Shown here piece by piece: positions 1 through 6,409 of a stretch of 6,528 nucleotides of DNA. Position numbers and translations under genes: made by a program. The stretch spans positions 1 to 6,528 of the forward strand of contig CALJUJ010000437.1 in NCBI GenBank assembly GCA_937975525.1, written 5' to 3'. The stretch comes from an uncultured bacterium (GTDB lineage: Bacteria > Desulfobacterota > Binatia > HRBIN30). Within the stretch, counting starts at the first letter, position 1; every line of letters starts with the position of its first letter. The notes under the pieces are model-generated. The model was not told where the DNA came from, made no database searches, and saw nothing but the letters and a program-made list of their open reading frames with translations.

Positions 1-37
1 TTGCCTCGGTCGCCGTGCGGAGTGAAGAATCGCCGCC

Positions 38-1087
38 ATGGCAACCGCACGACGTAGCTGGCTCGCGAGCCCGCGGACCGGCGCTCCTTGCACGGTCATC
101 GCCGAAGTCGCCCAGGCTCACGACGGAAGTCTCGGCATGGCGCACGCGTTCATCGACGCCGCCGCTGCGGCGGGCGCCGACGCGGTCAAGTTCCAGACGC
201 ACATCGCCGCCGCCGAGAGCACGCCGGCCGAGCCCTGGCGCACGCGCTTCAGCCCGCAGGACGCAAGCCGATTCGACTACTGGCGTCGCATGGAGTTCAG
301 CGCCGATCAGTGGAAGGGCTTGAAGCGTCATGCCGACGAGACGGGCATCCTGTTTCTGAGCTCGCCGTTCTCGAACGAGGCGGTTGCCTTGTTGCGCGAG
401 GTCGGCGTCGCCGGTTGGAAGATCGCCTCGGGCGAGATCACCAACTTCCCGATGCTCGACGCCGTGGCCGCGACCGGTCAGCCGGTGATTCTCTCGACGG
501 GCATGAGTCCCTGGGAAGAAGTCGATGCCGCCGTCGATCGCCTGCGGCGCCAGGCCCCGCCGTTGGCAGTGCTTCAGTGCTCGACGCAGTACCCGAGCCC
601 GCCGGAGATGATCGGCCTCAATCTGCTCGCCGCATTGCGCGAACGCTATGGTTGCGCCGTCGGCTTGTCGGACCATTCGGGCACGCCCTTCCCCGGACTT
701 GCCGCCGCGACGCTGGGCATCGAAGTGCTCGAGGTGCATCTCACGCTCAGCCGCGCGATGTTCGGCCCCGACGTGATCGCCTCGGTCACGCCGGACGAGC
801 TGAAGACCCTCGTCGAGGGGGTACGTTTCATCGAGTGCATGAAGGCGAGCCCCCTCGACAAGAAGCGAGTCGCCGATCACATCGCGCCGTTGCGCGACAT
901 CTTCATGAAGGGCCTGGTCGCGGCTGCCGATCTTCCCGCCGGCACGGTGCTGGAGGTTGCGCATCTCGGCGCCAAGAAGCCAGCGACCGGGATTTCGGCC
1001 AGTCGCATCGACGAGGTCGTCGGCCGCCGCCTGGCACGCGACGTCGTACGCGACGCGCCGCTCGTCGAAGAAGACCTCGACCCGTGA
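38..1087 (+). CDS. NeuB-like sialic/nonulosonic acid synthase, divergent subfamily
   Basis: A 349-aa protein of the N-acetylneuraminate synthase (NeuB) family, which condenses phosphoenolpyruvate with a hexosamine-type sugar to make a nine-carbon keto acid for surface glycans. Visible in order: a TIM-barrel entry motif IAEVAQAHDG (residues 21-30), KFQTH (51-55), SSPF (108-111), KIASGE (128-133), STGM (153-156), LQCSTQYPS (179-187), GLSDHS (209-214) and LEVHLTL (231-237). A C-terminal SAF/antifreeze-like domain follows (about 286-349, with KKPATGIS at 313-320). His213 and His234 match the two metal-binding histidines of the family, and the length is normal. Several usual residues differ: VNHNG is QAHDG, EKH is EVH, GPDHKAS is GPDVIAS, and the RPGTGI arginine is Lys314. 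The donor chemistry therefore looks intact while the acceptor may differ. An in-frame stop at 23-25 makes ATG 38 the first possible ATG; the Shine-Dalgarno (GGAG at 19-22) is poorly placed. No neuA or neuC partner is in view. The family call is firm; the product sugar is unknown. Confidence 0.93.
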   Translation: MATARRSWLASPRTGAPCTVIAEVAQAHDGSLGMAHAFIDAAAAAGADAVKFQTHIAAAESTPAEPWRTRFSPQDASRFDYWRRMEFSADQWKGLKRHADETGILFLSSPFSNEAVALLREVGVAGWKIASGEITNFPMLDAVAATGQPVILSTGMSPWEEVDAAVDRLRRQAPPLAVLQCSTQYPSPPEMIGLNLLAALRERYGCAVGLSDHSGTPFPGLAAATLGIEVLEVHLTLSRAMFGPDVIASVTPDELKTLVEGVRFIECMKASPLDKKRVADHIAPLRDIFMKGLVAAADLPAGTVLEVAHLGAKKPATGISASRIDEVVGRRLARDVVRDAPLVEEDLDP

Positions 1088-1123
1088 GGCGGCGGGTCAT
1101 GGAGCATGGGTTGCTTCGGATGA

Positions 1124-1144
1124 GCCACGGCCTGGCGCCGTGGC
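1124..1144. repeat. GC-rich hairpin between NeuB-like gene and four-gene cluster
   Basis: A perfect 8-bp inverted repeat with a 5-nt loop: arms GCCACGGC (1124-1131) and GCCGTGGC (1137-1144), loop CTGGC. It lies 37 nt after the NeuB-like stop codon and 48 nt before the oxidoreductase start. It has no trailing T-run, so it is not a classical intrinsic terminator. It may slow or attenuate transcription or protect the 3' end of the upstream message. I saw no convincing promoter elements between it and the next gene. Confidence 0.5.
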
Positions 1145-1180
1145 CAGATCGCCGATAGTTCTCGTCCACGGACTCGCTCA

Positions 1181-1186
1181 GGGAGA
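1181..1186 (+). promoter_or_regulatory. Ribosome binding site of the luciferase-like oxidoreductase
   Basis: GGGAGA lies seven to eight bases before ATG 1193, a good Shine-Dalgarno position. It supports the start chosen for the oxidoreductase and is the best-placed ribosome binding site in the window. Confidence 0.7.
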
Positions 1187-1192
1187 ATCAAA

Positions 1193-2218
1193 ATGCGCTT
1201 CGGAATCAACGCCGGCTACTCCGGCTCGCGAATGAAGATCGACATGGATCTGGTCAAAGCTGCCGACGACGCCGGGTTCCACTCGGTCTGGGCGGCAGAG
1301 GCCTACGGCTCCGACGCGGTGACGCCACTGGCGTGGATCGCCGGTCAGACCAAGCAGATCAAGGTGGGCACGGCGATCATGCAGATGCCGGCGCGGTCGC
1401 CGGCGATGACCGCGATGACGGCGACGACGCTCGACCAGTTGAGCGGGGGCCGGTTCTTGTGCGGCCTCGGCGTCTCCGGTCCGCAGGTGGTCGAGGGCTG
1501 GCATGGCGTCCCGTACGGCAAGCCGCTGAAGCGCACACGCGAGTACGTCGAGATCCTCCGCAAGATCTGGGCGCGCGAGGGTGCTCTCGAGCACGAGGGC
1601 CAGCACTACCAGATCCCCTACCGGGGCAGCGACGCCACCGGCCTCGGCAAGCCGCTGAAGTCGATTCTCCACGGGCGGCAGATTCCCATCTACCTCGCGA
1701 CCATCGGCCCGAAGAGCGTCGAGCAGACGGGGGAGATCGCCGATGGCTGGATCCCGATCTTCTTCTCGCCGACTCGCAGCACCGTCTACCTGGAAGCCCT
1801 CGAGCGCGGTTTCGCCAAGGCCGGGGGCGGGAAAGGCCTGCAGACGTTCGACGTGGCGCCCACCGTCAACGTCATTCTCACCGACGACGTCGCCGGCGGA
1901 CGCGACATGCTCAAGCCGATGCTCGCGTTGTACGTCGGCGGCATGGGCGCGCGCGGCAAGAACTTCTACAACGATCTCGCCTGCCGCTACGGGTTCGAGG
2001 CGGCCGCCAAGAAGATCCAGGACCTCTACCTCGACGGCAAGAAGGCCGACGCGGCGGCTGCCGTGCCCGACGAGCTCGTCGACGAGGTGACGCTGATCGG
2101 GCCCAAGGAGCGCATCGCCGACCGCCTCGCGGCCTGGCGCGAATCGGGTGTGACGACGGTCATCTGCGGCACCGGCCAGATCGAAGCGGTGCATGCGCTC
2201 GCCGAGATCGGCGCCTGA
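1193..2218 (+). CDS. Luciferase-like (LLM) F420-dependent oxidoreductase, Rv3520c type
   Basis: A 341-aa flavin/F420 TIM-barrel oxidoreductase of the bacterial luciferase superfamily. The pattern fits the subgroup typified by Mycobacterium tuberculosis Rv3520c, which is predicted to use coenzyme F420. Visible stretches are MRFGINAGY (1-9), [10 protein letters not shown] (32-41), TPLAW (44-48), the SGGR turn and [15 protein letters not shown] (84-105), [14 protein letters not shown] (110-123), [12 protein letters not shown] (182-193), ALYVGGMGA (245-253), VPDELVDEV (291-299) and a C-terminal cofactor-side TTVI. It should be cytosolic and catalyse hydride transfer or oxygenation on an unknown small substrate. 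The start is supported by a well-placed Shine-Dalgarno. It opens a plus-strand cluster, with the VOC gene 44 nt downstream. Superfamily is very secure, subgroup likely. F420 rather than FMN use is inferred from family resemblance, since no cofactor genes are in the window. Confidence 0.93.
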   Translation: MRFGINAGYSGSRMKIDMDLVKAADDAGFHSVWAAEAYGSDAVTPLAWIAGQTKQIKVGTAIMQMPARSPAMTAMTATTLDQLSGGRFLCGLGVSGPQVVEGWHGVPYGKPLKRTREYVEILRKIWAREGALEHEGQHYQIPYRGSDATGLGKPLKSILHGRQIPIYLATIGPKSVEQTGEIADGWIPIFFSPTRSTVYLEALERGFAKAGGGKGLQTFDVAPTVNVILTDDVAGGRDMLKPMLALYVGGMGARGKNFYNDLACRYGFEAAAKKIQDLYLDGKKADAAAAVPDELVDEVTLIGPKERIADRLAAWRESGVTTVICGTGQIEAVHALAEIGA

Positions 2219-2262
2219 CGGCGAGCCTACCGGCAGGCACACGATCGCGTTACAAGGTGCAC

Positions 2263-2670
2263 ATGATCTCGGTCACCGCTCTCGATCACTTCGTTCTCCG
2301 GGTCAAGGACCTCGAGCGCGCGCTCGGCTTCTACCGCGACGTCCTCGGCTTGCCCGTGCTCTTCCTCGAGGAGTTCCGCGCCGGAACCCGGCCGTTCGTG
2401 TCGGTCCGCATCGGCGAGCAGTTGCTCGATCTGGTGCCCGACCCGAGCTTCGACGCCGAGGCCAGCGCCAAGTGGGGCGGCTACTTCCACTGCTGCCTCG
2501 AGGTCGCCGGCTCCCTCGACGACGCCATCGCCGAGCTGCGCTCGCACGGGGTCGAGCTGCTGGAGGACGCGCCGTCGGTACGCATGGGCGCCAAGGGCAT
2601 GGGACGATCGATCTATGTGCGCGACCCGGACGGCTACATGGTCGAGCTCAAGGAGGTCTCCGAATCATGA
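2263..2670 (+). CDS. Small VOC-family (glyoxalase/dioxygenase-fold) protein
   Basis: A 135-aa single-module pair of the vicinal oxygen chelate fold (glyoxalase I, fosfomycin-resistance protein and extradiol dioxygenase superfamily). The first beta-alpha-beta unit starts ALDHFVLRVKDLERALGFYRD (6-26); the second spans about 72-130, with YFHCCLEV and IYVRDPDGYMVELK. Likely metal ligands are His9, His76 and Glu128, the standard positions, so a divalent-metal enzyme is plausible. The fold does not reveal the substrate: lyase, isomerase, epimerase and thiol-transferase activities are all known in it. ATG 2263 is preferred because the fold begins at once; an in-frame GTG two codons earlier (2257) is an alternative, and AAGGTG at 2254-2259 is the only Shine-Dalgarno-like sequence. 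Its last bases overlap the next start by 4 nt (ATGA), so it is probably translationally coupled to the M20 peptidase gene. Confidence 0.9.
   Translation: MISVTALDHFVLRVKDLERALGFYRDVLGLPVLFLEEFRAGTRPFVSVRIGEQLLDLVPDPSFDAEASAKWGGYFHCCLEVAGSLDDAIAELRSHGVELLEDAPSVRMGAKGMGRSIYVRDPDGYMVELKEVSES
2650..2656 (+). promoter_or_regulatory. Strong ribosome binding site fixing the M20 peptidase start
   Basis: AAGGAGG inside the end of the VOC gene, 10 nt before ATG 2667. It decides the start of the peptidase gene: the reading frame stays open far upstream (to about 2193), but only ATG 2667 has this site, and it begins exactly at a signal peptide. Confidence 0.75.
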
Positions 2671-4070
2671 TTCGGCTCCGCAGGTGGCGGTTGGCGACGG
2701 TGCTCGCGCTCGCCTGCAGCGTGGCGGCCGCCCCCGCCACCGCCACGCAGGGCGAATGGGATGCAGTGGCCGAAGAGGCGGCGAGCCTTCTCTCCGAGTA
2801 CATCCGCATCGACACGACCAACCCTCCCGGCAACGAGATCGCCGCCGCTCGTTTTCTCGCCGATCGCTTTCGCAAGGAAGGGGTCGAGGTGAAGGTCTTC
2901 GAGTCGGCGCCGGGCCGCGGCACGATCCTCGCGCGTCACCCGGGCAAGGGCACCGCCAAACCCATCGTCCTGCTCAATCACCTCGACGTCGTCGCCGCCG
3001 ACGCGAGCGAGTGGGAGCACCCACCGTTCGCCGGCACGGTCGAAGGCGGCTACGTCCACGGCCGTGGCGCCATCGACTGCAAGGGCGTCGCCGTCGTCGA
3101 GGCGATGGCGCTGATCCTGTTGGCTCGGAACCACATCGCGCTCGACCGCGACGTGATCTTCCTGGGCACTGCCGACGAAGAGACGGGCGGCGTGCACGGG
3201 GCGAAGTGGTTCGTCGAGAATCACTTCGACGAGTTGCGCGGCGCCGAGCTGATGCTCAACGAAGGGGGCCATATCCGCAACGAAGAGGGGAAGCGCGTCT
3301 ACGAGGTCGCGGTAGCCGAGAAGACCCCATGCTGGCTGCGTCTCAGCGCCGAGGGCAAGGCGGGCCATGGCTCGACTCCTCCGGACGCCACCGCGGTGAC
3401 CCGCCTGATCGACGCACTGGCCCGCATCCAGGCGTGGGATCGCGGCCTTCACGTGACCGACGAGGTGCAGGCCTACTACGCCGCGCGCGCAGCCGCCGAG
3501 GAACCCGAAACGGCGGCTCACTACCGCGACCTGCGCAAGGCACTGAAGGACCCGGAATTCCGCGCCCGATTCCTCGCCGATCCCCGCAACGCGGCTCTGG
3601 TCCGCAACACCGTGACTCCCACGGTGCTGCAGGGCAGCGGCAAGACCAACGTCATCCCCCGCCGAGCCTCGGCCGATCTCGACTGTCGACTCCTGCCCGG
3701 CGTGGATCCAGAGGAGTTCGTCGCCAGCGTCGAGGACGTCGTCGGCGACGACGGCATCGACGTCGAGGTTCTCTTGAACTTCCCGCCGTCAGCGTCGGCG
3801 ACGGACACGCCCCTGTACCGGGCGATCGAGCGCGTCGCCGGCCACGAGCAGGCACCCGTGGTTCCCAACATCCTGCGTGGGTTCACCGACGCTCACTACT
3901 TCCGACGACGGGGCATGGTGGTCTACGGCTTCCTGCCGATGGACCTGGCACCGGAGGACGCGGGTCGGATGCACGGCGTCGACGAACGGGTTCCCACGCA
4001 GAGCCTCGAACACGGGATCCGCCGCCTCATCGACGTATTGGTGGCGCTCGACGACGGCGCGACGCAGTGA
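2667..4070 (+). CDS. Exported M20-family metallopeptidase (carboxypeptidase/deacylase type)
   Basis: A 467-aa zinc-dependent M20 peptidase (ArgE/DapE/CPG2/carboxypeptidase S superfamily), which hydrolyses an amide bond in a small peptide or N-acylated amino acid. Residues 1-27 form a signal peptide: MIRLRRWR, a hydrophobic stretch TVLALACSVAAA, then a likely Ala-x-Ala cut near APATA. The LALAC segment is a poor lipobox, so a lipoprotein is possible but not favoured. Catalytic pattern: HLDVV (His105, Asp107), GRGAIDCKG with bridging Asp137, TADEETGG with base Glu171 and ligand Glu172, NEGG with Glu199, dimer-domain GHGSTP with His234, and MHGVDER with ligand His436. All key residues are present, so it should be active, probably in the periplasm or outside the cell. 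TNPPGNE (51-57) is typical of the family. It is coupled to the VOC gene by an ATGA overlap and followed 3 nt later by the CoA-transferase-like gene. The substrate is not predictable. Confidence 0.95.
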   Translation: MIRLRRWRLATVLALACSVAAAPATATQGEWDAVAEEAASLLSEYIRIDTTNPPGNEIAAARFLADRFRKEGVEVKVFESAPGRGTILARHPGKGTAKPIVLLNHLDVVAADASEWEHPPFAGTVEGGYVHGRGAIDCKGVAVVEAMALILLARNHIALDRDVIFLGTADEETGGVHGAKWFVENHFDELRGAELMLNEGGHIRNEEGKRVYEVAVAEKTPCWLRLSAEGKAGHGSTPPDATAVTRLIDALARIQAWDRGLHVTDEVQAYYAARAAAEEPETAAHYRDLRKALKDPEFRARFLADPRNAALVRNTVTPTVLQGSGKTNVIPRRASADLDCRLLPGVDPEEFVASVEDVVGDDGIDVEVLLNFPPSASATDTPLYRAIERVAGHEQAPVVPNILRGFTDAHYFRRRGMVVYGFLPMDLAPEDAGRMHGVDERVPTQSLEHGIRRLIDVLVALDDGATQ

Positions 4071-4073
4071 GGC

Positions 4074-5291
4074 ATGGAACGACTCGCGCCGCGTGAGGCG
4101 GTCGCGCGGATCCCGGACGGCGCACGCGTCATCCTGCCCCACGGCGCAGTCGAGCCGACCACGTTCTACGAAGCGTTGATCCAAGACCACCAACGCTTCC
4201 GCGACCTCCATCTCTACTCGGGGCTGCAGTTCGGCTCGTACGCCTACCTCGATGCGGGACTCGGCGATCACTTCACCTACACGACGTGGCAAGCGTCGGC
4301 GAAACTTCGATCGCTGTTCCGCGAACAGCGGGTGGAATTCCTGCCGCTGCGCTTCCGCGACGTCCTGTCCGTGGTGCGCCCCGGCGGCCCGGTGCCCCCG
4401 GACGTCGTCGTCGTCCAGATCGCGCCTCCCGAGAACGGGAGAGCGAACCTCGGCATTTCGGTGAGCCTGTACCAGGAGCTGACGCGCGTGGCGCCGATGG
4501 TGATCGCCGAGATCAACCCGCACATGCCGCGTACGCGCGGGACGACGGAGATCCCGGTGGAGCGGATCACGTTCGCCATCGAGTCCGACCGTCCGCTCGG
4601 CGAGTACGCGACTCCGCGTCGCACCGAGCGCGACGAGCGCATCGCCGACGAGACACTCGATCTCATCCCCGACGGCGCGTGGGTGCAGATCGGCGTCGGC
4701 GCCATTCCCGACCGGGTTCTCGGACGCTTGCACGAGGTGCGCGGCGCTCACCTGCACTCGGGCATGCTCACCGACGGCCTGATCGACTTCGTCGAGCGTA
4801 GTCGCCACGACCCGCAAGTCGTGACGGGAGAAGTGTGCGGCAGTGCCGAGCTGTATTCGTGGCTGGCACGAGCGCCCGCGGTGCAGTTGCACCCGACGCC
4901 CGTGACCCATGGCTTCGAAAGCATTGCCCGGAGACCGCGCTTCGTGTCGATCAACTCGGCCGTCGAGATCGACCTGCAGGGCCAAATCAACGGGGAAACG
5001 GTGGCCGGCGTTCAGATGAGCGGCGCCGGGGGGAGTCTCGACTTCGTCGACGGCGCCGCCGCGTCGGAAGGCGGCATGGCGATCCTCGCGCTGAGCTCGA
5101 CGACGGAGAACGGCAAGTTCTCGAAGATCGTCACCCGCCTGGCCGCCGAAGCGCCGGCGACGATCCCACGCGTGAGCGCCGACGTCGTCGTCACCGAGTA
5201 CGGCGTCGCCCGCCTGCGCGGCAAGACGCTGCGGCAGCGCGCCGAGGCGCTTCGCAGCATCGCCCATCCGGACTTCCGCGATCACCTTTGA
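4074..5291 (+). CDS. Acetyl-CoA hydrolase/4-hydroxybutyrate CoA-transferase family protein lacking the catalytic Glu
   Basis: A 405-aa cytosolic protein of the acetyl-CoA hydrolase/transferase family (the 4-hydroxybutyrate and butyryl-CoA:acetate CoA-transferase group). The N-terminal domain has VARIPDGARVILPHGAVEP (10-28), NLGISVSLYQE (125-135) and INPHMPRTRG (147-156). The C-terminal domain has VQIGVGAIPDRVL (204-216), HLHSGMLTDGLIDF (226-239), SINSAVEIDLQGQINGE (292-308), SGAGGSLDF (316-324), VTEYGVARLRGKTL (373-386) and IAHPDFRDHL (396-405). In characterised AbfT-type enzymes the HSEM glutamate (Glu238 in Clostridium aminobutyricum, from memory) forms the glutamyl-CoA intermediate; here that position is Gly230, and the GGQxDF loop has Ser321. 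It may be a hydrolase, a transferase with another mechanism, or a CoA-ester binding protein. It is slightly shorter than the usual 430-440 residues. The start lies 3 nt after the M20 stop, with only a GAGG abutting it, so translation is probably coupled. Fold call firm, reaction uncertain. Confidence 0.92.
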   Translation: MERLAPREAVARIPDGARVILPHGAVEPTTFYEALIQDHQRFRDLHLYSGLQFGSYAYLDAGLGDHFTYTTWQASAKLRSLFREQRVEFLPLRFRDVLSVVRPGGPVPPDVVVVQIAPPENGRANLGISVSLYQELTRVAPMVIAEINPHMPRTRGTTEIPVERITFAIESDRPLGEYATPRRTERDERIADETLDLIPDGAWVQIGVGAIPDRVLGRLHEVRGAHLHSGMLTDGLIDFVERSRHDPQVVTGEVCGSAELYSWLARAPAVQLHPTPVTHGFESIARRPRFVSINSAVEIDLQGQINGETVAGVQMSGAGGSLDFVDGAAASEGGMAILALSSTTENGKFSKIVTRLAAEAPATIPRVSADVVVTEYGVARLRGKTLRQRAEALRSIAHPDFRDHL

Positions 5292-5353
5292 ACCCGGCCC
5301 CACGCGCCAACCCGACGACGCGCCGCATCGATACGGCCACCTGGGGCACGGGT
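5292..5353. repeat. Imperfect long-range inverted repeat in the convergent gap
   Basis: Between the two convergent genes, ACCCGGCCCCA (5292-5302) can pair with TGGGGC (5342-5347) plus CGGGT (5349-5353). This gives an 11-bp stem with one bulged A (5348) around a 39-nt loop. The outer base of the right arm touches the minus-strand stop codon. Its position suits a two-way transcription stop or clash zone, but there is no T-run on either strand, and GC-rich sequence gives such pairings by chance. Confidence 0.25.
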
Positions 5354-6405
5354 CAGGAGCCAGCGTGATCGTCGAGGCCACGCCACCCGGCCATCGCGAA
5401 AAAGCCGGCGAGGACGGCTATCAGCCCAGCCAACGCCAGGACCGTGTGCACCGGCCTCAGCGAAGGCAACGCCACCGCCACGGCGCCGCACATCGCGGCC
5501 ATCGCCCACACCAGGGCGACGGCCCGCGGCGGACCGAAGCGGCGGCGGACGAGGCGGTGGCTGTCGTGGAGCCGATCACCCCGCAACGCTCGGGCGCGGA
5601 CGCGCCGCCGCAAGAGCACCACGACGACGACGTCGACGATCGGCAGAGTCGACACGACGAGCGGCGCCAGGACCGCCAGCTCGGGGATGCGGGCACCGTT
5701 GGTGTAGACGCCCATCACGGAAAGGGCGGCGAGTGAGAAGCCGATCAGCATCGACCCCGTGTCGCCGAGGAAGCTCTGCGCGCGGGGGTAGTTGAAGGGG
5801 AGATAGCCGACGCAGGCGCCGCTCAGCGCAGCGGCCAGCACGGCGACGGTCGTGTCGCCGAATCCGTGATTGAGCACGGCCAGCGCCGCGGCGGCGATCG
5901 CCCCGATTCCGGCGCAGAGCCCGTTCATGTTGTCGAGCAGGTTGAGCGCGTTGGTCACCCCGACGATCCAGACCAGGGTGAGCATCGATTGCGGCAAGGA
6001 CGGCCACTCGAGAAACAGGTCGAGGCGCACGCCGAGGACCGCGAGCAGACCACCGGCGAGGATGGTCGCGCCGATCTGCCAGCCGAGCTTGCGAGCGGGC
6101 CGCAGCCCGACGACATCGTCGTAGAGACCGGCGGCGACGATCACGCCGGCGCCGAGCGCGAGCGCCCAGGCGCCGGCGGCGTTGGCGGAAAGCACGCGTG
6201 GCGCGAACAGGCTCGCCGCGACGGCGAAACCGGCGGCGACGCTCAGCCCGCCGAGAAGCGGCGTCGGCGTGGCATGCGCCTTGTAGCCCGATGGAATGTC
6301 GAGGGCGCCGCACAAGCGCGCGAAGCGGACGGACCAGGCATGCGCAAAGGCAGCGATCGGCGCGGCGACGACGAATGCCGCGACGACGAGCGACGCATCC
6401 GACAT
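5353..6405 (-). CDS. Polyprenyl-phosphate sugar-1-phosphate transferase (GT4, WecA/MraY superfamily)
   Basis: A 350-aa integral membrane protein with about ten to eleven hydrophobic segments. It belongs to the family that moves a sugar-1-phosphate from a UDP-sugar onto undecaprenyl (or decaprenyl) phosphate at the inner membrane, the first step of many O-antigen, teichoic-acid-linkage and capsule pathways. Motifs: YKAHATPTPLLGG (41-53), GLYDDVVGL (93-101, Asp96-Asp97), TNALNLLDNMNGL (151-163), SFLGDTGSMLIG (211-222, Asp215) and the cytoplasmic DRLHDSHRLVRRR (277-289). The last replaces the HxHH sugar-recognition motif of WecA and argues against MraY proper. Asp158 is kept, but the second aspartate of the usual DGxDG is Asn161. 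The start is supported by AGGTGG just upstream. It is convergent with the CoA-transferase-like gene. The neuB-like gene elsewhere in the window hints at a surface-glycan locus extending beyond the right edge. Family secure; sugar specificity unknown. Confidence 0.94.
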   Translation of the reverse strand: MSDASLVVAAFVVAAPIAAFAHAWSVRFARLCGALDIPSGYKAHATPTPLLGGLSVAAGFAVAASLFAPRVLSANAAGAWALALGAGVIVAAGLYDDVVGLRPARKLGWQIGATILAGGLLAVLGVRLDLFLEWPSLPQSMLTLVWIVGVTNALNLLDNMNGLCAGIGAIAAAALAVLNHGFGDTTVAVLAAALSGACVGYLPFNYPRAQSFLGDTGSMLIGFSLAALSVMGVYTNGARIPELAVLAPLVVSTLPIVDVVVVVLLRRRVRARALRGDRLHDSHRLVRRRFGPPRAVALVWAMAAMCGAVAVALPSLRPVHTVLALAGLIAVLAGFFAMAGWRGLDDHAGS

Positions 6406-6409
6406 GAAA

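Noticed and set aside
2..25. Possible last codons of an upstream plus-strand gene (CLGRRAE then TGA).
   Set aside because: Seven codons cannot be distinguished from chance. It is useful only as the in-frame stop that fixes the NeuB-like start.
1099..1158. A possible 19-aa peptide ([11 protein letters not shown]...) in the gap after the NeuB-like gene.
   Set aside because: There is no ribosome binding site, it overlaps the hairpin, and it is only the tail of a long out-of-frame shadow. A leader peptide cannot be excluded, but nothing supports one.
1178..2242. A 354-codon minus-strand open frame almost exactly antisense to the oxidoreductase.
   Set aside because: The plus-strand frame has convincing LLM motifs and a Shine-Dalgarno. 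The antisense product is low-complexity and unrecognisable.
2223..2262. A promoter or regulatory element in the 44-nt gap between the oxidoreductase and VOC genes.
   Set aside because: I found no convincing -35/-10 pair or inverted repeat; only a weak AAGGTG before the start.
4400..4420. A run of GTC/GAC triplets resembling a microsatellite.
   Set aside because: It encodes a Val-rich beta strand in the CoA-transferase fold; similar runs elsewhere (e.g. 5620-5640) encode Val-rich membrane segments.
3789..5381. A 530-codon open frame on the minus strand spanning the CoA-transferase-like gene and the end of the peptidase gene.
   Set aside because: It lies antisense to two genes with clear family motifs. 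Its translation is rich in Arg, Ala, Asp and His without recognisable motifs, as expected from GC-rich codon bias leaving the opposite strand stop-poor.
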